A DNA stretch of 64,000 nucleotides from assembly GCA_964036045.1 (NCBI GenBank), contig OZ038388.1, forward strand, positions 30,773,759-30,837,758, in the 5' to 3' direction. How positions within the stretch are numbered: position 1 is the first letter of the stretch; every line of letters begins with the position of its first letter. Below, one piece after another: positions 10,603-21,920 of this stretch. Position numbers and translations under genes: made by a program. The DNA comes from Eutreptiella sp. 'Long Island Sound 2002' (taxonomy: Eukaryota; Euglenozoa; Euglenophyceae; Eutreptiales; Eutreptiaceae). The notes under the pieces are model-generated. The model did not search any database, was not told the DNA's origin, and was given only the letters and a program-made list of their open reading frames with translations.

Positions 10603-12551
10603 CGCACTAGCAGCAAGACTGCAGCAACTGCAAACAGACTGGAACAGCGGCACAACAAGCCTGTCATGGCATCCCTATTGGCCGTTGTGTGTGGGTGAAA
10701 TGGTGATTCCGACCATATGATTTTGTTTAAGAATTCTTTGCCTTGTATTTGAGGAACACCATGAATTCTGGGTGGAAAATTCATTTCAAAGTGCCAAAAC
10801 CCATTGCTATCTCCAAGTGTCTTTTGTGCCCACACGGCCGTTGCAGAACCTCACTGGGACAAGGGTTGTCCCCAGTCCTCACAGCCCTGCAGATCAACAC
10901 AGACTCTTAGAGCAACATTGCAATGTTCACAGCCACAGACTGAAACCTGAAAAGACAATTCACCTGTTTTCAAATCTATGGCCAGACCCATGGCCACATC
11001 CGAATCCAAGGCAGACCTATCCATGTTCTGTTCCGTCCCCTGTCCCAGAACAATGTCAGTGATGGCAGGAGGCCTGCTACGTCTGCTTCAGCGTGCAAAA
11101 CCCAGACAAAAACTGATGACAGAATCGGTTGGCTCCACAGAAAGCAGTGTAGAACAGTGACTGTGTGGCCCAGCCCAGGGTGCACAGTGCATCAGCTCCA
11201 TTAACCACCTGACAGCACATGCCCAAGTGGCATAAAGGCTCCCGATCCTTCACGGAACCCAACTCCAATTGATGAGGGGACCAGCAAGCAGAACCTGTGT
11301 GGATATGCTTTGTTGAGGCGTATCAGTGGCTTAAAGTACAAAGGTGGATCCGATCCGATTCTCAGGTCAGGAACAGCAACGTCCGGCAGAACAAGCTCCA
11401 AATTGATGGGGCTGGGGATCCTCAGGAAATCACAAGCGCACAGGTACCAACAGTCAAACTGGAGGCGTAAGCAGACTGATGATCTGTAACTACAGTGACT
11501 AAACAGACTAAAAGCCAGCCATTGTGCACAGAAATTTTTTTTCGGATCACAGGCTGCAAAAATGCACGGCAGAACAATGATTTCGAGAATTTACAGTAGG
11601 GCTGTCCAACAGTCTGTTGGCCTCAAATGAGGCTGCGGAAACCAACAACAGAGCAGTGGGCTCCGAGCCAGGGGTGTCGCAAACCACCAACCCTTTGCTC
11701 CTCAGGCCATCCTCCACAATCTGTGCTGTATGGCACGAATCCTCTGTGAAAATAGGCCACAGAAAAAATCCCAGCGGCAAAAGAGGGGGAGGCAGTGAAC
11801 AACTGCTCCAACACAGACACAGACACGTGAATCAATAAGAGCTGAATGCCTGAAGCCATTCGGGAGTCTACCCCCCGAGACAGGCTCGTGTTAACACTCG
11901 GGCCCTTGTGTTTGCCCGGGGTCCTGAAAGATTCCATGTGCTAATGACATAGCGGTATGGGCCTCGCCGTACATAAAACAGGGCGCCCCCCCGTGGAGGA
12001 TGTGGGAATGCCATCCCCAGTGGTGGCATTTGGGAGCGATTCGTGTACAAGAGTGGAAGAAGCTCTAGGCCCGAGGCAGTACACGAGACACGAGACACTT
12101 GGCGGCAGCAGACTTGTGTACTGCACAGAAGGACCACCGTATAATCACTCCACAATCCGGCCCCAAACATCCGTAATGCTTTCGATAGTTGCGCACCGTC
12201 AGTGCAGAGGACATGCGTTGAATGATGGCCACGATGAGACGTCTCAGGGGTCACCAGCCAAAGGTCATGGTAAGAATTCGGAGTCAAAGGCAGGCATGGC
12301 TCAAGCAGGGTCAAAGCAGCAGGATGAGGAAATTAGGGTGAGTATTCAGGAGAATCCGAGCATCATATGACCGATGCCCCAACTCTAAGCACTGCAGCAC
12401 ACTTTTTTCACACAAGGCTGCAGACACAAAGTGCTTGAAGCCGGACGCTGCGTCAAATGGAGATGGCAACTTGGAAGCCCACATGTCCCGAGGAGTCGTC
12501 AATGGGGGCGCCAGCCTCCAGCAACGCGCCCTCGGCAGACGTGCGGCCTGA
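10603..12551. other. No gene seen
   Basis: Unique-looking sequence with short ORFs on both strands. None shows a domain, a signal peptide or a convincing splice pair. Confidence 0.5.
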
Positions 12552-13235
12552 TCAGGTGGCACTCAGCATCGGCCGCAGCTCCAAGAACGGACACTGCTCG
12601 TGAGGGTGGTCTGTCGAGGTGCATACGCAGCAATATGTGAAGTTGCGAGCCGGCGGCCGTGAACAGTCCAGGTGCCCGCTCTTGCCGCATACGAAGCACT
12701 GCACCTGCAGTCGTGGGGCAGCAGCACCGGGGCCAAAGGCACTGTCCTGCCGACTGACGGGGGAAGCCCCCGGCAGCGGCGACGTGTTCGCACCGCCGGT
12801 CCGTCCCCCCGGTGACGCGCACCGAGCACTCGGCTTGGCAGTCTCGGCCTTCAGTTGGTCTGGGTCCATCGCATTCTCAGCAACTCCATTCAGAGCCTGC
12901 GAGACAGTGGTTGCACACACACCCGCAGCCACAGCCGCATGAGCGGCCACGGACGTGCCATTGGGGGCCGTGGCACCCACGGCGTTGGCAGGCACGTCAG
13001 CGTCTACACCGCTGCCACCAGCATTCTGAGGCATGTAGGGAGGGGGATCCTGCTGGATGCCTGCAGCAGCTGGCTCCTCGGGGCTCACAGCGGTAACAAT
13101 GGGGAGGATGGTGCGCTGCTGCTGCGTGGTCAACAGCCTGTCGCGAGCGAAATCCATGCCAGCGAGGGATACAGGCTGCGTTGCAGACAGACGGCAGGGC
13201 AACGAGCTCCAGAGTGCATCTGGCAGGTCAGCCAT
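12552..13235 (-). CDS. Zinc-knuckle protein, 227 aa
   Basis: The frame opens with ATG at 13235 (MADLPDALWSS). An Ala/Pro/Gly-rich, probably disordered region of about 170 residues comes first. The C-terminal quarter has two zinc knuckles: CFVCGKSGHLDC (CX2CX4HX2C) and CVCTSTDHPHEQC (CX2CX4HX4C). Such knuckles bind single-stranded nucleic acid and occur in RNA-processing proteins and retroelement Gag/ORF1 proteins; nothing here decides between them. A polypyrimidine-AG acceptor (about 13246-13252) precedes the ATG, and a possible donor (CCCAG/GTAGGG) lies near 13335, so an upstream exon is likely. Another frame of that upstream stretch encodes CTYCHHQHSSC, a further knuckle-like piece. Codon third positions are GC-rich. 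Confidence 0.55.
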   Translation of the reverse strand: MADLPDALWSSLPCRLSATQPVSLAGMDFARDRLLTTQQQRTILPIVTAVSPEEPAAAGIQQDPPPYMPQNAGGSGVDADVPANAVGATAPNGTSVAAHAAVAAGVCATTVSQALNGVAENAMDPDQLKAETAKPSARCASPGGRTGGANTSPLPGASPVSRQDSAFGPGAAAPRLQVQCFVCGKSGHLDCSRPPARNFTYCCVCTSTDHPHEQCPFLELRPMLSAT

Positions 13236-14439
13236 GGCCGCACTGAGGTGAAACCTGGAAAACAGTCAGATGCAGTGTTGGACAGCCATGGCACCCACGT
13301 CTGCCCTCACCTGGCCTCCCCTCCTTTCCCCTCCCTACCTGGGTCGGGGAGTGACAGTAGGGTGTGGTTGACACAGGATGAGTGCTGGTGGTGACAGTAG
13401 GTGCACAAGGGGGCACAAGGTGCAATGCACCAGGTGTGACTTGGTTCCGCTGGGGCATACCAGTCGCCCCGGTCCAGGCAATAGGCGCCCAGCAGCACCA
13501 CAGCCCACGCCGTATACCCCCCGGCAAGGCCCTGGTCTCTGCCGAACCCAACGTGTGCCCCCTGGCACCGTCCCTCGCAAACCACCCTCGCAAACCTTCT
13601 TGTTCCGCTCCAACAGCATCCGGATGCCCCGCTTCCATACTTCTGTTATGTCCACTCGTGTGTGCAGGTTTGAGTATATATTTTGAAATCACATGCATGG
13701 CCCTGCACTGCACGAGGGCTCGAGGTCGCCAGAGGGCGCACATGGGGACGAGGTCCATCAAGGACCCTAGGAGTGCATCTCATATGGCATTGCCCGATCT
13801 GCAACATCGTTGGGGACGCCATCCTGCAGCCCCTAGGTGGCCTGTGAGCCATTAGATCAGCCTCCAAGTCCAAATCCAAATACCATACCCCCCTGGCATA
13901 TCACGGAAGAAGGGGGTTGTATGTATGATATATGATCGAACCCTCCGTAATCAAGCCTCAATCATGGGCTTGCGGAAAAGAAAAACATATGCCACAATGG
14001 GAAACGAGAGTTGGGGAGCCTGTTCATAAAGCCACCATGACAAAGCCCCAACAGCTAACTTCATGACTTTGGGGGTGGCATCATTTTGCCGCTGGGTAGT
14101 CACGGAAATGGGGTGGTTACCCGGGAAAGGTCCCTCGTCAGTGGGTACAACTAGTCCTTGTTCTTGCTCAAGGTCTCCACTATCGCAAGCCAAGGATCAA
14201 TGCGGCACAAGCTACAACAAAGAACACAGCACATTGTAACCCATAGGCACCTTTCTGTTCTGTAAAGTCAATGAAGGCTATTGTGAACGGAGTGTATTTG
14301 GGTTCTACTGATTGTCATTCTAAGGTGAACAAATTTTGACGGTACAAAGCTAGAGCCCACGTAATGGAAATGCATGATTGACCCGGCGCTTGTATGAAAC
14401 ATGAGGGGTTGAAAGGTTGGAGATTGGCCAGTAGGAACA
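13236..14439. other. No complete gene; possible upstream exon of the zinc-knuckle gene
   Basis: On the minus strand about 13370-13440 reads CAPLCTYCHHQHSSC, which resembles zinc-knuckle spacing and ends near a GT donor at about 13335. Phase does not agree with the downstream frame, so I do not join them. The rest shows nothing recognisable. Confidence 0.3.
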
Positions 14440-14935
14440 TGCCAAGAAGCAATAGTCTGTTGGTGGTTTGTGGCTTCTACACTTTGTTCACCCCGCTTTT
14501 CTTGGTCATCCTATTATCATCGATGGTGGTTTGTGGTTTCTACATTGTGTTCACCTCGCTTTTCTTGGTCATCCTACTATGATCGGTCAAACACAACGGA
14601 TGGGAATGGCCACCAATAATAGTATTGAGTCCAACAGAATACATCAAACACCAATTGACAGCAAAAGCAACATGAAACATCAAATGCAAAACAAAAATAG
14701 AAGGACAAAACACCCAAATACAAAAAAACAACTCAAACACCTCAAAAGATAATCTGAAAAATTATAATCTAGGACAAAAAACCCAAATACAAAAAAACAA
14801 CTCAAACACCTCAAAAGAGAATCCGAAAAATTATAATCTACTTTGCGATGTCGGTGAGGGCGCCCGCCCGCCCCCCCTGTTTTGGGGACGAGGGGCACCC
14901 TCACCAACAAATCCGGCAGCTGTGGTTACTTGGTG
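14440..14935 (+). repeat. Dispersed repeat family, copy 1
   Basis: Matches 16346-16662 in the same order and orientation: CGCTTTTCTTGGTCATCCTA, an A/C-rich stretch, then GGGGACGAGGGGC ... CAACAAATCC. Within this copy two internal tandem duplications occur: about 64 bp at 14459-14583 and about 69 bp at 14702-14841. Confidence 0.75.
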
Positions 14936-15372
14936 GAAAAAGATTCCAAGGCAGGGAAATCCGAGCACCAATAACCACAATCTACACCATGCACTCCCGA
15001 GTAGGGGATATGCCAGCCGGCGTAGGCCATACGGGTGTTCCAATTTGCATAAGCAGTAAAGAACGACAAAAAATGCATAAAACGGGCAGCACAATTATAT
15101 GGAGCCAATGGTTAGTGTGGGACACACAATAGCCATGTTCCCAGGCTAATTTGGTGGCAGCAAATTGCATGCACCTAAGTGCCATTTTCAACTACGGGGA
15201 GCCGGGAGCAATGCTACTTGTAACCACGCAACAAGTGAACAAAGAAAGCCAGCCACCAACACGGACACCACAAATTGCTAAAGGAAAAGCGGAGGAAAAG
15301 AATGCTTTTGTTTGTGCTCCTAGAGATTTCAACGAAGATGCCGTGGCTAAAGGCCATTGCATCGTGAGGGAG

Positions 15373-15564
15373 CTTGGGTGCACATACACACATATTGCAG
15401 CACTGTTGGTGCTTGCATCCCAATAGTGTCCTAGTGCTTTACACTGGCGTCGAGTACATGGCCCTATACTTGGGTGCGCATACACACATATCGCAGCATT
15501 GTTGGTGCTTGCATCCCAATAGTGTCCTAGTGCTTTACACTCACGTCGAGTACATGGCCATATA
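15373..15564. repeat. Tandem duplication of a 96-bp unit
   Basis: 15373-15468 and 15469-15564 are nearly identical, starting CTTGGGTGC and ending GTACATGGCC(C/A)TATA. Confidence 0.9.
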
Positions 15565-17607
15565 TAAACCATACTCGTGCTTACAGTTGAGGTTCCATAT
15601 TGAATATAGGGTGGATTGGATGTGCTTGGGTAGGCTTCCTAGACCGTCTTCGGAGGAGGCAGCGATCAAAGTGTTATCTTTGAATTGTAGAAGCGAGAAT
15701 TTGCTCCAACTAAGCGTCCACACAAGCGATCCTTGGGGGGCCCAAATGCAACCGCACCATTGCATGGTAACCAAGCTACAAAAGAAGTTGGGCAGTAAGT
15801 ATGGAGATGAGATTTCATCAAAAATCATCAACTGAAATCAATTGAAATGCACCTGACACAGCCGATGGCGATGGCGCAGAGGGGCAGGTGGGAGAATTGT
15901 GGATACATCAAGCGCAGGAGGAGGCAAGACAAAATGAGGTGAAGCCATGTGAGTTCAAGATGAAGAGAAGGTAGCAGTGAAGATGAAGAAGGCACAAAAG
16001 GACGAGTGGTGGGAAGATAGCAGAGACTAGGAAGCAGAAGATGAAGGAAAAGGCATGATAACAAATGAATGCATTCACATGAAAAGTGGGAAGAAGAAAT
16101 GACGCACAAGCATGCAAGTGCAAAGAGCAAGAGCATTAAGAAGTGATGAGTCATGTGGAAATGATAGCAATGGATAGCACCCAACTTGCACATATCTCAA
16201 CTTGCCCTCTAACTCGCCATCCCATGGTCACTAGCCTCGGAGCGAAGGCGGCACGGTAATGATAAAGAAGAGTGCATCAAATCAATGCGCAATCTAATGA
16301 GCAACCATCACACTACGCGGCAGAGGTGTAGTCACTTTCACGGGGGTGTTTGGACTACATTTATGGTCCCCCTACCGTGTTTGCCCCGCTATTCTTGGTT
16401 ATCCTATTGTGATCCACCGCAGCCGATGGAAATAATATCCAATCCAACACCAACATATAGCCGCAAACAGTCAAAAAATGCAATCCAAAAGCAAAGCGAA
16501 GCAAAAGAATACACAAGTAGAAGCACACATCACCCAAGATCAAAACACAACTCACAAACACCTTGAAATAAATATCTATTTTTGGTTGATGGTGGGCGCA
16601 CCCTTTGTTTCAGGGGACGAGGGGCGCCCAAGCCGACAAACCCAGCAGCCCTATGCCCAAGGGCCTTAGGACTTCCACATGTGGCTACTACTTTCACTTG
16701 ATGCGCTTGGATATGCGCCTAGACCCCCACTTGTAGAGTCGGAGGTGAGCGCCAAGACCCACCATGGGTTAGAGGGTGCATAGCGTACCCTACCCCAAGG
16801 GGTTGAATTGTTGTTTGAACCCCTTGTAAAATCATTGTATTGTCCAATAAACACATCCCCCCATGAGTCTTTGGTCGGGACCCTCCCAACCCCCCCCACT
16901 TTTTTTGAGGCGGTGGGGGGGGGGGGCATTTTTCGTCTTTTGGGTGGAAAATCACAAATCTCCCATTCCACCTTTTTCTTCTATATGAACCCCGTATCGG
17001 GGTCCCAGGTGCGATCTCCAAAATTTCCCAACACAACGCCCCAAAAGTGCCCTACTAGTGAGGACTTAGCCGTTTTCAGGCGATCATGGGTTGGCTGAAA
17101 AATCGCAATTTTTGGTTGACCCTGGACAACCCTTGGGCTGTTGTTGGGTGATTGGGGTGATATCCACCATAGAAATGCAATATCGGGCCTTTTCCACGAC
17201 ATATTTCCAGTTTCATCCATTTGCATCTCTTTGGAGATTGGTACCCTATGGACAGGGATGGAGGACAGAGTTCAAAAAGGACATCCAAAAAATCACCCTG
17301 GGCCATGCTGTCCTGGGCACCATCATCTTTTGATGGATTGTAGGTGGCAGCTGGTACCAACCCAAAAATCAGAAAACATTCCAAGGATATCAAATCATCC
17401 AAAGATGGTTGCCTTGGATACAAATGACATTCTTTAGATGGGAAACCCCGTTGGAGGTTAAAAATAAACAAGAAATCACCTCCATCTTTGAGCGATGGCA
17501 GGGGATTGACCATGGCACAGAGCTGCAATTGTGCAGTGGGACATGGGACAGATGTTCACTTTTCCTCACAAAACCAAACCCTGTCCTGACAGCCCCCCAA
17601 AAAATAG

Positions 17608-17608
<1 letters not shown>
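15565..17608. other. No gene seen outside the repeat at 16346-16662
   Basis: Short ORFs only; a G run at about 16915-16926. No domain or plausible exon pair. Confidence 0.45.
16346..16662 (+). repeat. Dispersed repeat family, copy 2
   Basis: Shorter relative of 14440-14935 lacking its internal tandem duplications. Confidence 0.7.
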
Positions 17609-17692
<84 letters not shown>

Positions 17693-17730
17693 ATTGTCAA
17701 CACACACACACACACACACACACGATTGTC

Positions 17731-17774
<44 letters not shown>
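17609..17774. repeat. Compound (CA)n microsatellite with two ATTGTCAA interruptions
   Basis: About 80 bp of CA is followed by GATTGTCAA twice (17692-17700 and 17723-17731), each followed by more CA. The repeated interruption indicates internal duplication. Confidence 0.95.
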
Positions 17775-18911
17775 ACCCGAAAGCAAGCCTCCACAAACAC
17801 AACCAAGTACAACTAGAATTACCAACCAGCAAACCTACTCCACCTGAATGGTTCATCACCCCTGCAACCCCCGTCCCCCCACCTCGGCAAGCAGCCAAAC
17901 CACTGCACCCACTGCCAACCATCTGCCATTGAAAACCCAGAGGCACTGCTTCACAAAACACACGTGGGTTAAACAGAAATATCAGCCGGCAAACCTCAGC
18001 CCCCCCGATTGGTGTTAACCCCATGGGCAGCACAAGCAGATTGAGTAGCAGTGGCAGATTTGTGATTAGGGTCCAGACAACTACTTATGCCCCTTTTCCA
18101 CCTTGCTACCACCCACATACCAGAGACAACCCTAAAGTAACCCCGCCCAACAACAACAACAACAACAAAAAGCATGCAACCTATTGAGGCCCCATGGTGA
18201 GATTTGGTGGCACACATCCAAAACAGAGCAAGCAAATGAGCAGGGTACAACCGACTGCCACCAATGGTGGCAGTGGGGGGGCTGAAAGAGAGTTTGTGCT
18301 ACTGCTAGTTTGCAGCAAGAGGTGGCCCAATGCACCCACAGGTGTGACCTTCATGGGCCGGTCGGTCCAGGACTGAGAAGCCGGCGTGGGCTTGGAGCCT
18401 GTGAGGAGCAACCGAGAGAAAATGGGGACGGGGCGGGGGCAAGCTTTTGCTGAACCCATTTTCGGGCGAGTGCTGAGCAGCAGCCCAAGAAACGGACCAA
18501 CCACAGGCCCCGGAGGGGAACGGCCAAGATGCGGCGCAGCCATGGACCTGGTCATGCTTTGTGTCACACTGGCAGGGCAGGGGTGGGGCATCATGGCGGG
18601 GGATGCCCAGCGCTCCCAGGGTGGGTGCAGGATCCGTGGCTGGGTCCGCAGCCCTGAGCCAGGAGTGCCTCCTGGGCCAGGCAGCAGGCTGGAGGGGGTG
18701 GGCCATATATCTGAGGGGGTGCCATATATCTGACAGACTTCACATCATTCCCAGACCGTGAGGTTTGCAGGGTGCTCTCTCCCACGAACGTGGCAAATTG
18801 AAACACAGGCCAGGGGGTTTCGGATGACCAACTGTTACACATCTCTGATACTCTGCATATACGAAGACATTTTGCCTGTGGTGTTGCCAGTAGGCTGCAG
18901 GGCGTTAACAA
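17775..18911. other. No gene seen
   Basis: ORFs on both strands lack domains. A short direct duplication (GCCATATATCTGA) occurs at about 18702 and 18720. Confidence 0.45.
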
Positions 18912-19145
18912 TCACAGTGCAGACCTGTCCACTACACAATCCTGCGAGCGGTGACTGTCCTTCAAACAATATTTGCAGAGGCGAGGGACGTAGTTCTCGC
19001 AGTTGCGGTGGCCGTACCGCATGCAGGCGCGGCAGATGCAGTTGGTACATTCGGACGTGGGGTGTTGGGGAGAACCACAAAGTTCACACGTGCTGGCGAC
19101 AAACCCCTGATATGGCTTGGCCTGCGCATAGAACTCAAGCGATTC
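18912..19145 (-). CDS. Triple zinc-knuckle exon, C-terminal part of a gene
   Basis: The exon appears to begin after an AG at 19146-19147 (ATTGCGCAG/GAATCG) and ends with a stop at 18912-18914. It encodes ESLEFYAQAK followed by three closely packed knuckles: CELCGSPQHPTSEC (CX2CX4HX4C), CRACMRYGHRNC (CX2CX4HX2C) and CKYCLKDSHRSQDC (CX2CX4HX4C). The order X2 then X4 in the last two matches the pair in the gene at 12552-13235, which suggests a related family. A basic, open frame at about 19270-19510 (minus strand, RRKDVNGNSR) may be an upstream exon, but no donor of matching phase was found. A role in RNA binding is a family-level inference. Confidence 0.5.
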   Translation of the reverse strand, partial: ESLEFYAQAKPYQGFVASTCELCGSPQHPTSECTNCICRACMRYGHRNCENYVPRLCKYCLKDSHRSQDCVVDRSAL

Positions 19146-19634
19146 CTGCGCAATTGCGGAATGGAAGCAGCGGACTGCGTGTTCGGGAGGGGTTGCTCCT
19201 TTGCACCCACCCACCCACCCACCCACCTGTCAACCTACGCGGATCCCCCGTCAGATGGGTACAACAGAGCCCGCTGCCCTTTTTCTCAGAAATCTGTTGC
19301 ACATGGTCGTCACCTCCCTGGCCTTCACGGGCAGATACTTGAGCCCGCATGTTCCTGCATGCCCCTCGGAATTCCCGGCGTGCTGCGTTTATATTCTTCT
19401 TTAACCTCCCCGCGTCGTTACTCGATCTGTTGTGTCTGCTGTTTCCGTTGACATCCTTCCTCCTTCCGATGACAACGACGCTCGCCAGCTCAAGTGGATT
19501 GTGACGAACCAAAAAAGAAAAATAACAACCAATTTGTAATCCGCTACATACATCTGCTCTAACTCAGGGCGTCATTCCATTTACATGAACCGCAAAGCCC
19601 GGGCCATGCAGGCCACATGCAAGAGTGGGCACTT

Positions 19635-19720
19635 GCTTTGGCGATGGGCGGCCAATACCGGCACTTCAAGGGGAATTGACGGCGCTTGAAGTGCCGGTAT
19701 TGGCCGCCCATCGCCAAAGC
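19635..19720. repeat. Perfect 36-bp hairpin with 14-nt loop
   Basis: 19635-19670 and 19685-19720 are exact reverse complements (36 of 36). The loop is GGGAATTGACGGCG. The minus-strand stem lies beside a fragment (CPLLHVA) reminiscent of the zinc-knuckle C-terminus CPFLEL at 12552-13235. Confidence 0.95.
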
Positions 19721-20275
19721 GACGGTCGTTTGTTGGCAGTCAACCGTCGGCAAATGGTGCGCACACTGTCATCCGTCAAGCGGCTGCTCTTTTTTGCTTG
19801 ATTGAGCAGAAGCCCTGGCCAGCAGCACGCGCTCGATGCCTTGTGCACGGGGCATCATCTGTGTAGAACTACGCCGTTGCAGCGCCCACGGCACTGTCTG
19901 TGACCACAACAAGGGGGAAGAATCCTCTTGTTCCTTCCGGGTACATGCGTAGCGCACGGTGGCATTATGCAACACACGGTGCACGGACAGCAGCAACCTG
20001 CAGTGCATCAACAGGCAACGCAGGGGGCTCCGGCAAATCGTCAGAATCCACATCCTCCGATACAGCTCCGTCCACATCCGTGTCAGATCCTGAAGCCTGC
20101 TCACCATTGACTTCAAGGGCCTCAGGAGTGCAGTCCTGGGGTCCGTCATCGACAGGTGGTGCCGTAGCGCATAACGTTGATGGTCCATCCGAAAACTCTG
20201 CAATGAGCCACAACGAAGGGCTGCCAACACGTTGCGCAACATCCACAACAACAACCTCGCCAACATCAGAGCAGT
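19721..20275. other. No gene supported
   Basis: A long minus-strand open frame (19965-21029) crosses the tRNA gene and a dispersed repeat. Its Asp/Glu-rich end may be partly coding, but nothing identifies it. Confidence 0.35.
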
Positions 20276-20356
20276 TGGTCGCTGTGGGATTCGAACCCAC
20301 GCAGCCGAAACTATGGCAACTTGAGTGCCACCCCTTGACCGCTCGGGCAAACGACC
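20276..20356 (-). tRNA. tRNA-Leu (anticodon CAA)
   Basis: The minus strand folds into a complete cloverleaf. The acceptor stem GGTCGTT pairs with AGCGACC (one G-U), with discriminator A at 20276. The D arm has CCC/GGG. The anticodon stem TGGCA/TGCCA surrounds loop CTCAAGT. A long variable arm typical of class II tRNAs follows, then the T arm GTGGG TTCGAAT CCCAC with a consensus B box. Length is 81 nt with no encoded CCA and no intron. It reads UUG codons. Confidence 0.92.
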
Positions 20357-20744
20357 AATGTGTTCGCAAAAGTTCCAGAATCACCAATGACTGCAACGCA
20401 TTGCTTGTTTCGAGGTAGCATGGCGTTTCGACTGCCCAAGGGTTACGGTCACAAGGTGGACGGTGGTGGTCAAGGACACGCCAGAATCTCGAATGAAGCT
20501 TATGCAGAAGCAAAAACACAAAAGCTCGATGGAACAAACTACAAAGCACGGCGCAAATTGTGTTCGACAAAAGCCACTCGCCAGTCGCTTCAGGTTTTTG
20601 CTGCACGGGCGCCGAGAAAACGGCGGCCATTTGGTTGCGGATCACGTTGTAAGACATTAGTGAAGCATTCTGTGGCCTACGCGAGGTCTCAGTTGATATT
20701 TTTCGACAAGCCCCGACAACAAATGCCAGGTCTATGTTGCACGG

Positions 20745-20905
20745 TTGGACAACAACCCAAAATTGGAGTCTGTTTGGGATTGTGCTTTGGTCTTCACCCT
20801 TGGCATTTGCACCCATTTCTAGGGTCAAAACATACCACACACACACAAAAATGGCACCTCCGTGGAGTATCAAGGCCCCAGCAGCACGTGTGGGGAGAGC
20901 CCCCC
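20745..20905 (+). repeat. Dispersed repeat, copy 1
   Basis: Shares with 40545-40690, in the same orientation, CCCAAAATTGGAG, TTTGGTCTT, ATTTGCACCCA, AAAAATGGCACCTCCGTGG and GCAGCACGTGTGG at matching spacing. Confidence 0.8.
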
Positions 20906-21483
20906 GAATTTCACGGTCTTGGCATGACTGGTGTGACTTGCACGGGAGTGGACGCCACGGGAGTAGCGGCAAGTGGGTGGTAGAGGAGCCATGTACTTTT
21001 TGGCACGGGTTCATCCACAGTTGTGGCACATCTCATGACATGCTGATATCCCGGGCTGCAGCTCGTATCCTCCAGATCACTCGTAGCACATGTGGAGGGG
21101 ATCTTTAGCCGTGGAAGTAGAAAAGTCCTGATGTAGCTAAAAGGCTACAAGTGGCACGCAATGGGCTGTGAGGGCAACATACCATCCCACGACTTATTGG
21201 AATCGAATTCCGACGGATGATAAGATGCCGGCACGGCTTGCCATTGCAAGGGTTGTTCCCACAGTCCTATCCGAGAAAGGAAAGAGATGAAACCGGCTAC
21301 CGTGTAGTGCAAGTACCATGTCTTCGGGTGACTTGCTGGTTCCCTCAAGTTGCATGCTCAAACATGTCCAAAAGTCCACAAATGTCTGCTGTGCCCAAAA
21401 GCAGCAGAAATGCATGTGCCCGCAGATGATCGTACACGTGGCAATCCCGGGCCCGCAAATATTTTGAAATGTTTCACATAAAA

Positions 21484-21574
21484 ATACGGTGGCGCCGGAG
21501 CTCGAACCTGGAACCGGTCACCAAGTGAACCTGCGGCACTCTTCTTTAGCCATTGGACTATTACTGAACCGTAT
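21484..21574 (-). repeat. tRNA-like remnant
   Basis: The minus strand has a box A-like TAGTCCAATGG and a box B-like GGTTCGAGCTC. An anticodon-arm-like stem AGTG/CACT flanks CGCAGGT. Outer 7-bp pairing ATACGGT/ACCGTAT exists, but the T stem is mismatched and position 33 is not T. Probably a degenerate tRNA or SINE head. Confidence 0.35.
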
Positions 21575-21920
21575 GTCAGTGTACAATGTCAGGAGTATGT
21601 CACGTTGTTATGGATAGTATCGGATTCAGCGCGGCAAGTCATGATGCACCAGTCTTCACTCAGTCGTGAAAGTAACCACCCACTCGACAAACGATTGTCA
21701 AACGGACTGTCATAAGCTGACATTGCACCAAAGGGCTAAGCGAGATCAAGGGACAATCATGATGATCAATAACCCTTCTACGCGAGCCTTGCCTCTTCAT
21801 GTGCACCCTCTTAGATTCGGGTTCGGGACCGCAACGATTGGGGGGGCAGAGGTGTCACCATTGATGCTTGGCGACAACGGGACACTACACGACGAAACCG
21901 AGGCAAAAAGATCCTCGGCG

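Noticed and set aside
17531-18033. Thr/His and Val/Cys repeat ORFs
   Set aside because: Pure translations of the CA/GT microsatellite.
19965-21029. 354-codon open frame on the minus strand
   Set aside because: It runs through the tRNA-Leu gene and a dispersed repeat, has no domain, and its start region is repeat-derived. Probably chance; an acidic end (about 19965-20250) could be a small exon but is unsupported.
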